Origin: an uncultured Desulfobulbaceae bacterium
GTDB taxonomy: Bacteria; Desulfobacterota; Desulfobulbia; Desulfobulbales; BM004
Length of the DNA stretch: 5,195 nt
Direction of reading: 5' to 3'
Assembly (NCBI GenBank): GCA_947258675.1
Contig: CAMYJP010000169.1
Location: 1-5,195 of the forward strand
In this document: positions 1 to 4,900 of the stretch, piece after piece
Layout of the letters: the number at the start of each line of letters is the position of its first letter
How positions within the stretch are numbered: position 1 is the first letter of the stretch
Translations under genes and position numbers: made by a program
Notes under the pieces: generated by a model
Database searches by the model: none
Told to the model about the DNA's origin: nothing
The model's input: the letters and a program-made list of their open reading frames with translations, nothing else

Positions 1-1
1 A

Positions 2-79
2 GTGATGTTCAGCCAGAAAATACCCAATATTTATCTTGAAAAAAGAATATCAGTGAGTAAAGATAAGTTAATTAAATAA
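2..79 (+). CDS. Possible C-terminal tail of an upstream cassette gene (partial)
   Basis: The second forward frame is open from the window edge to a TAA at 77-79. It encodes a 25-residue tail that is lysine-rich at the end (reading ...RISVSKDKLIK). The first frame stops at 37-39 and the third stops almost at once. The stop lies at the foot of the attC-like dyad that begins at about 79, just as the next gene's stop lies inside its own dyad, which makes it plausible as the end of another cassette gene on the same strand. No domain can be recognised from so little sequence, and an open frame of this length can occur by chance in AT-rich DNA. Confidence 0.3.
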   Translation: MMFSQKIPNIYLEKRISVSKDKLIK

Positions 80-137
80 TAATTGGCTGAGAAAGTGCCA
101 CGTCGTTTTAGTGGGTTTTTCTACAGCCTTATGTGTC
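79..137. repeat. Degenerate attC-like inverted repeat, left edge of cassette 1
   Basis: An imperfect dyad pairs GGCTG (85-89) with CAGCC (124-128), AGAAA (90-94) with TTTCT (118-122), and CCAC (98-101) with GTGG (111-114). A126-like single extra base (A123) is unpaired and the loop is 9 nt (102-110). Outside it, ATAA (79-82) can pair with TTAT (129-132), leaving TT (83-84) unpaired. The right foot is TTATGTGTC, identical to the right foot of the dyad at 590-647. Paired outer boxes, a small unpaired spacer, a paired inner box and an extrahelical base are the layout of an integron attC site. The outer pairing is only 4 bp and the base before TTAT is C rather than the canonical G, so the site may be decayed. 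Alternatively, the inner GTGG followed by GTTTTT could act as a weak terminator. Confidence 0.3.
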
Positions 138-638
138 ATATTTGGTAATAGCCAATAGTTTTGTGTATGTATAAAGGTGAGCCTACAAAGGGTATTGAGT
201 TCTTTAAGCTTCTTTATGAAGATGATGATTTTTGCAAAGAATTAGGTAAAGCGGTTTTGGCAGCTGGTAGGCTTGAAGCAGAATTGGTTTGTTATTTAAA
301 CAGTAAAGGTATTAAAGAAGATACAAAAAAAGCTAATTTAGGTCGCCTTATTATATTTGCTAAAAAACATGAGCTATTAAAAAGAATGGTCCCGGCGTTA
401 GAGATGATAAGAGATCAAAGGAATTACCTTGCTCATAACATTTACGCTTTATTTTCTGGCCTAGTCGAGGAAGCTATTTTGTCTAGGTCAGATTTGCTAG
501 ATTCTGACGTTCATACTTTTACTGAAATAGCCTGGCAACTAAAAGAGAATATTAATGGCCTTGCAGATATTGTTGCGAAAGAAAATAAAGACACATAAAA
601 ATGTATAAACGAGACCCTGGGTCTCGTTTATACAACTG
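129..638 (+). mobile_element. Putative 510-bp integron-type gene cassette
   Basis: The segment starts with TTATGTGTCAT (129-139), contains one gene, and ends at G638, immediately before a second copy of TTATGTGTCAT (639-649). This is the expected result of insertion between G and TT of a G-TTRRRY-like core site, although the core here reads GTTATGT, with T where the consensus has a purine. The similarity between the two leaders continues as TTGGTAAT (142-149) versus TTGGTGAT (649-656). No integron integrase or attI lies in the window, so this could be an interior or distal array fragment, or a cassette stranded outside an integron. The cassette reading is an inference from layout, not from a matched attC family. 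Confidence 0.4.
167..598 (+). CDS. Small HEPN-like protein with an R-x4-H motif
   Basis: This gene encodes a 143-residue soluble protein that is almost entirely helical by inspection, with no signal peptide or membrane segment. Its most telling feature is RNYLAH at residues 85-90 (followed by N), an R-x4-H motif placed after a helix, as in HEPN-superfamily domains. Many HEPN proteins are metal-independent RNases used in toxin-antitoxin and phage-defence systems, and the Arg and His form the active site; others only bind nucleic acid or partners. No antitoxin-like partner (such as an MNT nucleotidyltransferase) is adjacent. ATG 167 is preferred; a TTG at 161 in the same frame would add two residues. 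Neither has a good Shine-Dalgarno sequence, which is common in cassette genes. The stop codon (596-598) lies inside the downstream dyad. The HEPN assignment rests on the motif and helical context only, so an RNase activity is not established. Confidence 0.75.
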   Translation: MYKGEPTKGIEFFKLLYEDDDFCKELGKAVLAAGRLEAELVCYLNSKGIKEDTKKANLGRLIIFAKKHELLKRMVPALEMIRDQRNYLAHNIYALFSGLVEEAILSRSDLLDSDVHTFTEIAWQLKENINGLADIVAKENKDT

Positions 639-647
639 TTATGTGTC
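590..647. repeat. attC-like bipartite inverted repeat between cassette genes
   Basis: The outer arms GACACATAA (590-598) and TTATGTGTC (639-647) are perfect 9-bp complements. The inner arms 602-617 and 619-634 are perfect 16-bp complements separated by one T (618). Unpaired spacers AAA (599-601) and ACTG (635-638) lie between the two stems. This two-stem layout with a central unpaired spacer and a total of 58 nt matches the general architecture and size of a short integron attC site. Two differences stand out: the inner stem has no extrahelical base, and there is almost no terminal loop. It could also stall transcription, but no T-run follows the inner stem on the plus strand, so it is a poor intrinsic terminator. 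The dyad itself is certain; the attC identity is tentative. Confidence 0.5.
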
Positions 648-668
648 ATTGGTGATGTTGACTTATTT

Positions 669-1115
669 ATGACTGAAGAAGAAAAGAAACTTTCTGAATT
701 CCTTCTGGCTGATTTCAATTCGATTAAAGCAGAGATAGTCAGAAGGTCAAATGTGCATAAAGCAATAACCGCTGCGATGTTAGTTTTTTACGCGTGGATT
801 TTTCAGTACGCACATACTGAAGGAGTCACTATAACTACGTTGGTATTAGTTTGGGTAGTTTCCTTTTTGGGGTTTACTTTTTACGAGAGAGAGAATGCGG
901 AAATAAAAAGACTTGGCTGGATAATAAAGGACAAAATAGCTAAGCCAATGGGAGAAATTCTTGGTTGCGCCCCCGAAGAGGTCATACCTTCTGAGTCTCA
1001 TGCAAAAGAACCTGGGAACAAACGATGTAGAATCTACATTTATAATACATTCAAGGTATTTATGTATTTAATATTTCCACTATATATCACTGGGGTTTAT
1101 TTCTTTGCGTGCTAA
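669..1115 (+). CDS. Small membrane protein with three predicted transmembrane segments
   Basis: I do not recognise this 148-residue protein. After an acidic and lysine-rich N-terminus (TEEEKK) and an amphipathic stretch, it has hydrophobic segments at about residues 30-47 and 54-72. A soluble loop of about 55 residues follows (ERENAEIKRLGW near 73-84, then a proline-containing stretch). The third hydrophobic segment is at about 128-147, close to the C-terminus. The likely location is the inner membrane. ATG 669 is the natural start, but the only purine-rich element upstream is GGTGAT (651-656), too far away to be a strong ribosome site. The gene begins 30 bases after the TTATGTGTCAT repeat and is therefore probably a second cassette gene. 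No clear attC-like dyad with matching feet was found after its stop. Small multi-spanning proteins near defence genes are sometimes effectors, but nothing in the sequence shows that here. Confidence 0.75.
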   Translation: MTEEEKKLSEFLLADFNSIKAEIVRRSNVHKAITAAMLVFYAWIFQYAHTEGVTITTLVLVWVVSFLGFTFYERENAEIKRLGWIIKDKIAKPMGEILGCAPEEVIPSESHAKEPGNKRCRIYIYNTFKVFMYLIFPLYITGVYFFAC

Positions 1116-1131
1116 ATCACACACGGATCAA

Positions 1132-1172
1132 GGGGTGACAAAGGAGAGCTATTATAATTTGTCACCGACCCC
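1132..1172. repeat. Palindromic element, possibly REP/RAYT-associated
   Basis: GGTGACAAA (1134-1142) is a perfect complement of TTTGTCACC (1158-1166). The stem extends by GG (1132-1133) pairing with CC after a two-base GA bulge (1167-1168). The loop 1143-1157 begins GGAG, a tetranucleotide of the type found next to REP hairpins. Elements of this kind (GGGGTCGGTGACAAA on the opposite strand) resemble repeats I recall near REP-associated tyrosine transposase genes in marine gammaproteobacteria; that is memory, not a search result. No transposase gene is present. It could instead serve as a transcription stop for the gene ending at 1115, although no T-run follows directly. Confidence 0.45.
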
Positions 1173-1190
1173 ATTTTCTGCCATTTTCTG
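1171..1190. repeat. Tandem duplication of a 10-bp unit
   Basis: The unit CCATTTTCTG occurs twice with no spacer (1171-1180 and 1181-1190), starting inside the right foot of the preceding palindrome. It looks like a small slippage duplication at the edge of that element. No function is evident. Confidence 0.7.
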
Positions 1191-1264
1191 CACTCAAATA
1201 TAAGGGTTTAGTATTCTGCTTGCTGTTGATGGCTGGCTTTTTATGCACACTCTCACTCACCTCA

Positions 1265-1277
1265 CCCCCCCCCCCCC
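1265..1277. repeat. Homopolymer of 13 C
   Basis: Thirteen consecutive C residues lie in a short pyrimidine-rich stretch (CTCACTCACCTCA before, GTCTTTTTCC after). Such a run is prone to slipped-strand length change and to sequencing error. It lies about 210 bp upstream of the ietA start codon, outside any coding frame and upstream of both promoter candidates I can see, so a phase-variation role is possible only if it alters a distant promoter or regulator site. Confidence 0.8.
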
Positions 1278-1374
1278 GTCTTTTTCCTATCCCTGCTTGG
1301 TACATTGTCGGCTTGGAAAAAACTATTGCGATAAGTTATATAAAAAGACTTCTTAATTAGGTATTTATTTAGAC

Positions 1375-1485
1375 TTACCAAGTGGTAACATTAGTGGTAA
1401 ACTCACGACGAAGATAGGTTGCCATCCTAGATTGTCGGCCTATTACCATATTAATAACAATAAGATAGGGGTTTTCGGGTGGTAA
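1375..1485. promoter_or_regulatory. Cluster of five TGGTAA sites, putative operator for ietAS
   Basis: TGGTAA occurs on the plus strand at 1383-1388, 1395-1400 and 1480-1485, and in inverted form (TTACCA) at 1375-1380 and 1443-1448. The first two sites form the palindrome TTACCAAGTGGTAA (1375-1388). The copies at 1382-1388 and 1394-1400 share AGTGGTAA with the preceding A. The last copy touches the GTG start codon of ietA. Chance would give about 0.05 copies of a hexamer on both strands of 111 bp at even base composition. The ATPase downstream has a C-terminal helix-turn-helix, so autorepression through these sites is a reasonable inference; an unlinked regulator is the alternative. Confidence 0.5.
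1419..1446 (+). promoter_or_regulatory. Candidate sigma-70 promoter for the ietAS operon
   Basis: TTGCCA (1419-1424, five of six matches to the -35 consensus) is followed after 16 bp by TATTAC (1441-1446, four of six matches to the -10 consensus). This would start transcription about 30 bp before the ietA start codon. The -10 box overlaps an inverted TGGTAA site (1443-1448), so a protein bound there would block it. A weaker alternative lies at TTGGAA (1313-1318) with TATATA (1337-1342), 18 bp apart, which would leave a long leader. Confidence 0.25.
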
Positions 1486-2562
1486 GTGATTAGTAATAAG
1501 ACACTGTTGGAGCTGGTCGAGTATGGTGCTAAAGGTGAATCAGCAAGCTTTCAGATGCTGGTTCGCCGTCTAGCATCGAAAATAAGAAACAGCGACCCCG
1601 AGCTTGCGTCCTGCCTGATGGAAAGAATGCCTACATCTCAAAGCTTAAGGGGCGGCCCGCCAGACATGCCAGCACCTGTAGATGCCGATAGTCGCCAAAA
1701 GCTTTTAATAGAATATTATCCTGTTCAATTTGAGCGAGAACCCGTCTGGAGTGAGGTGTTAAAAGGCCAACTGCAGCGAGTTATTTTTGAGCGCGAAAAT
1801 GCTAACAAGCTGCTAGATTCTGGCCTAGTTCCCATTCGGTCAATGATCTTTGAAGGCCCACCCGGATTAGGGAAAACGCTTGCGGCTAAATGGCTTGCTA
1901 GAGAACTAGATCTACCCTTACTAGTCTTAGATTTAGCAACGGTAATGAGTAGTTTTCTTGGAAAAACAGGTAGCAATATTAGGTCAGTACTAAATTATGC
2001 TTCTACATTTCCTTGCGTATTGCTACTAGATGAGTTTGATGCAATAGCTAAGCGACGTGATGATGATCATGATGTTGGTGAATTAAAGAGACTGGTAACC
2101 GTGCTATTGCAGGCGATAGATGATTGGCCGACAGCATCTGTTCTTATAGCAGCAACCAACCATGGTGAATTACTTGATCCGGCCGTATGGAGGCGTTTTG
2201 ATTTAAATATTCATTTCGAGTACCCAAATCAACCTTCGATAGAAAGGGTGCTTAGATCAAGAGGGATTGATGATTCATTGGTTGCTCTGATATCAGAGAA
2301 CTTTACCGGAAAATCATTTAGTGATATTGACCGTATGGTTAACTTGCTATGTAAATCAAGCTTGCTCGAAGAGCGTCCTTTACTTGACGTTTTTATTGAA
2401 CACTGCACCAGAGATCCTTCTTCATCTGGCATAAAGACACAACGTGATCTTAACGTCTTAAAGCTACACGCCGAAGGGAAGTCTCAACGTGAGATCAATA
2501 GGATCACGGGTGTGTCTAGGCAAACCATAAAGAAAGTCATTGAAAGAGTCGCGGAGAGCTAG
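1486..2562 (+). CDS. ietA: IetA-like AAA+ ATPase, predicted antitoxin/regulator of the S8 protease
   Basis: This 358-residue cytoplasmic protein has a helical N-terminal region (about 1-50), a linker, an AAA+ core (about 85-290) and a C-terminal helix-turn-helix. Visible motifs are Walker A GPPGLGKT (124-131), a pore-loop-like SSFLGKTGSNIR (155-166), Walker B LLLDEFD (179-185, catalytic E183), sensor 1 ATN (223-225), the RRFD arginine-finger region (236-239) and a sensor-2 GKSFSDI (275-281). All key residues are present, so ATP hydrolysis is expected. The segment about 326-352 (GKSQREINRITGVSRQTIKK) reads as a resolvase-like helix-turn-helix. In the Agrobacterium Ti-plasmid pair, the AAA ATPase IetA is the antitoxin for the subtilisin-like toxin IetS; the same gene order and spacing here support the assignment. 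The start is GTG 1486, because an in-frame TAA (1483-1485) lies directly before it. AGGGG (1467-1471) is the nearest Shine-Dalgarno-like element but is 14 nt away, so translation may be weak. Confidence 0.88.
   Translation: MISNKTLLELVEYGAKGESASFQMLVRRLASKIRNSDPELASCLMERMPTSQSLRGGPPDMPAPVDADSRQKLLIEYYPVQFEREPVWSEVLKGQLQRVIFERENANKLLDSGLVPIRSMIFEGPPGLGKTLAAKWLARELDLPLLVLDLATVMSSFLGKTGSNIRSVLNYASTFPCVLLLDEFDAIAKRRDDDHDVGELKRLVTVLLQAIDDWPTASVLIAATNHGELLDPAVWRRFDLNIHFEYPNQPSIERVLRSRGIDDSLVALISENFTGKSFSDIDRMVNLLCKSSLLEERPLLDVFIEHCTRDPSSSGIKTQRDLNVLKLHAEGKSQREINRITGVSRQTIKKVIERVAES
2553..2556 (+). promoter_or_regulatory. Ribosome binding site of ietS inside the ietA 3' end
   Basis: GGAG within GCGGAGAGC lies 8 nt before the ATG at 2565 and inside the last codons of ietA. 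With only two bases between the ietA stop (2560-2562) and this start, the protease is probably translated by coupling to the ATPase, which would keep the inhibitor or regulator made first. Confidence 0.6.
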
Positions 2563-2564
2563 CT

Positions 2565-4736
2565 ATGGCGCAAAAGAATTTATTATTAGGGAATGGAGAG
2601 CTGCTGACCCAAAAAATAGAGGTGACAACTGGAGGTGGGCCAAAACAGCACCCCTACACGTTTAGCGAAGCACGGCAAAGGTTACTACCCAAAGTGTCAT
2701 CAATGCTTAAAAGAATGAACAGTATTCCAGAGCAAGCTAGAGCAAGAGGGGAGGAGGTTGCTAAAATCACCCTTAACCCAGCATATTTGGCTAAAAGCTA
2801 TTTTCCCAGTGCGTTATTGAAAAACAGCGGGCTTCGTAGTGTTGGCAGCAAAGAAGTAGTTATTACTCCAGAAAAGACTGCGAGAAAGTCAGAGCCTAGC
2901 CAAGAGTCCACCTCGTGCTTATACATATCAGGATCACTAGGTGCATTTGAAGCATTCTTATCTCATCTTGAAGAGCAAGACTTCCCAAGCACCGTTAAAG
3001 CAGATGTCCAAAAAATAGAAGATATCTCGTTTTTCGAAAGCAAGGAAAAAATAAAAAATTTAAACAAAAAAGTTGAATGGTTAGATGTGGCGCTTCATGC
3101 CACAAATGATGATACTGATGTATTGTCTGAATTTTCCGATTATGTTCAGACACTAAATGGCTATGCAGATGTTAAGCGCAAGATATCTATCGGTGGCTTA
3201 ACTTTCTTGCCAGTTAAAATACCTCAGAAAGCAGTTAATAAATTAGCGAATTTCTCTCTTCTACGTGTTGTCCGCTCAATGCCAGAGCTAAGAATTGGTG
3301 AACCCGGTTTGTTTCGAACGGTACTAACCGATGACTCTCCTGAAATACCAATGAACCCAGCTTTGAACCCGAATGTCAGGGTCGCCATATTTGACGGGGG
3401 TATTGGAGTTAATGATTTTGATATGTGGGCGCGTGAGCACAAGAAAACAAGCGATAAAACATCACACTCTGAGTATTTAAAGCATGGTAGTGATGTTACT
3501 TCGGCCTTCTTGTTTGGCAGAATTGATGAAGGGCAAAAAAGCTTACCTGTACCGTATGCTAATGTTGACCATTATCGTGTGGTAGACCACCTGTCCGAGA
3601 AAGATCCAGACTTATATGACGTACTTCACAGGGTTAAGTCAGTATTAGACGATGGAAGACATGCATATATAAACTTAAGCCTCGGGCCTCGTATGCCAAT
3701 TGAAGATGATGATGTGCACCCTTGGACATCAACTCTAGATCATTATTTATCAGACGGGAATGTTCTAGCCACAATTGCTGTTGGCAATGATGGAGAGCAG
3801 GCAGGCGCACTCTCTCGGATTCAGCCCCCATCAGATATGGTGAATGCGTTAGCTGTAGGTGCTGCAGACTCATTTAATTCTAAATGGTCTCGTGCATCCT
3901 ATAGCAGCAAAGGCCCAGGCCGAAGTCCGGGATTGATAAAGCCTGATGGCCTGGCCTTTGGAGGGGTTCCCGGCAATCCATTTAAGTTATATTCGCCATG
4001 GGGTGGTGTTGTCGGTGTTTGTGGAACAAGCTTCTCCTCCCCATTAACTTTGAGGACTGCTGTAGGTGTTGCTGCGAGCTTAGATTACCCATTAACACCC
4101 ATGGCGGTAAAAGCATTACTAATCCACCATTCTGATAAAAACAAAGAACATCGTTTTGATGTTGGCTGGGGGCGTTTTCCAGAGGAGGTAGAAAACGTCA
4201 TCACATGTGCTGACAATGAGGCAACTTTAATTTACCAAGGAGTACTAACAGCGAGTCAGTGGTTAAAAGCACAAATTCCTTTTCCAGATATTCCACTAAA
4301 TGGTGATATCACATTAACAGCTACATTTTGTTATGCGACTAAATTCGACCCTGAGCATCCTGTAAATTACACCCGAAGTGGCTTAGAGGTAACCTTCAGA
4401 AAGAACTCAAATGGTGATACTTCGTCATTTTTCTCTAATAATAATATGTATCAAAAAGAGCAAGATTTGCGCAGGGATGGGCACAAATGGGAGACGTCAC
4501 TTCATCATCAACGACGTTTTCGTAAGACGTCGCTTGATCACCCTAGTTTCGATATTGTTTACCGGGCAAGAGAAGGAGGAAAAAGTGTTCCGCTTACTGA
4601 GATTGACCCACTTCCTTACGCTCTAATCGTAACTTTAGGGGTAAATAATACTCCTGGGATTTATAATAATATTCTACAGCGATACAGTGTCTTACAACCT
4701 GTGCGGCTTCAAGATAGAGTTAGGATTACAAATTAG
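2565..4736 (+). CDS. ietS: IetS-like subtilisin-family (S8) serine protease, predicted toxic effector
   Basis: This 723-residue protein has no signal peptide or membrane segment, so it should act in the cytoplasm, unlike most bacterial subtilases. The region 1-265 is a lysine- and glutamate-rich N-terminal part of unknown fold. The subtilase domain covers about 270-540 with the complete catalytic set: Asp277 (IFDGG), His307 (KHGSD), oxyanion Asn408 (AVGND) and Ser489 (GTSFSSP). The motifs around Asp and His differ from the usual D-S/T-G and HGTHVAG, as is typical of the divergent intracellular members. Residues about 555-723 look beta-rich and may be an accessory domain. In the Ti-plasmid system the homologous IetS is a toxin held in check by IetA, and I recall the pair being reported as an anti-phage system. 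The substrate is unknown. The start at 2565 is supported by GGAG 8 nt upstream and by the two-base gap after ietA. Confidence 0.88.
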   Translation: MAQKNLLLGNGELLTQKIEVTTGGGPKQHPYTFSEARQRLLPKVSSMLKRMNSIPEQARARGEEVAKITLNPAYLAKSYFPSALLKNSGLRSVGSKEVVITPEKTARKSEPSQESTSCLYISGSLGAFEAFLSHLEEQDFPSTVKADVQKIEDISFFESKEKIKNLNKKVEWLDVALHATNDDTDVLSEFSDYVQTLNGYADVKRKISIGGLTFLPVKIPQKAVNKLANFSLLRVVRSMPELRIGEPGLFRTVLTDDSPEIPMNPALNPNVRVAIFDGGIGVNDFDMWAREHKKTSDKTSHSEYLKHGSDVTSAFLFGRIDEGQKSLPVPYANVDHYRVVDHLSEKDPDLYDVLHRVKSVLDDGRHAYINLSLGPRMPIEDDDVHPWTSTLDHYLSDGNVLATIAVGNDGEQAGALSRIQPPSDMVNALAVGAADSFNSKWSRASYSSKGPGRSPGLIKPDGLAFGGVPGNPFKLYSPWGGVVGVCGTSFSSPLTLRTAVGVAASLDYPLTPMAVKALLIHHSDKNKEHRFDVGWGRFPEEVENVITCADNEATLIYQGVLTASQWLKAQIPFPDIPLNGDITLTATFCYATKFDPEHPVNYTRSGLEVTFRKNSNGDTSSFFSNNNMYQKEQDLRRDGHKWETSLHHQRRFRKTSLDHPSFDIVYRAREGGKSVPLTEIDPLPYALIVTLGVNNTPGIYNNILQRYSVLQPVRLQDRVRITN

Positions 4737-4900
4737 CAAGCAGATATAGCAGAGTGAATATAATCCTGGAAAGCATTAATTCCGCCCTTGTTTCCATATT
4801 GTTTTCTACCTGAACTGAAAAGCAATCAATGTCTGCTTGTGGCAGAGCAGGCAAGCGATTCCCTTGACAACTATTTTCCAATCAGAGACCTCAGACCCCC
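4737..4900. other. Convergent intergenic gap between ietS and exbD
   Basis: These 164 bases separate two genes that point towards each other. I see no stem followed by a T-run on either strand. The best pairings are weak: AGGATTA (4722-4728) with TAATCCT (4761-4767), which starts inside ietS, and GCTTG/CAAGC within TGCTTGTGGCAGAGCAGGCA and the bases that follow. The right end of the acquired segment probably lies here, because the sequence changes from AT-rich to more balanced at about 4900. No direct repeat or integrase attachment site could be recognised. Confidence 0.5.

Larger units (their letters stand above)
1116..1485. other. 370-bp gene-free region between the cassettes and the ietAS operon
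   Basis: No convincing ORF lies on either strand here. In order the region holds a strong dyad (1132-1172), a tandem 10-bp repeat (1171-1190), a run of 13 C (1265-1277), an AT-rich stretch (about 1316-1370) and a cluster of TGGTAA hexamers (1375-1485). A 9-mer, ATTGTCGGC, occurs at 1304-1312 and again at 1431-1439, and AAGATAGG occurs at 1411-1418 and 1462-1469. The left third looks like a cassette or array boundary with a palindromic repeat element. The right third is the promoter and operator region of the downstream operon. Confidence 0.6.

Noticed and set aside
602..634. Perfect 16-bp inverted repeat as an intrinsic terminator
   Set aside because: No T-run follows on the plus strand, and the outer paired arms fit an attC-like structure better.
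1110..1212. attC site for the second cassette
   Set aside because: Only a 5-bp CTAAA/TTTAG match can be found around the GGTGACAAA palindrome, and no TTATGTGTC foot occurs; this is not enough to call a site.
1725..2432. Minus-strand open frames at 1725-1976 and 2229-2432
   Set aside because: They lie wholly inside the ATPase gene, whose motifs are unambiguous, and show low-complexity serine-rich translations with no domain.
3224..3873. Minus-strand open frames at 3224-3442 and 3634-3873
   Set aside because: They are opposite the catalytic region of the protease and have no supporting start signals or recognisable content.
4411..4626. Second plus-strand frame inside the 3' part of the protease gene
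   Set aside because: The protease frame continues through it to its own stop; the alternative frame has no ribosome site or domain.
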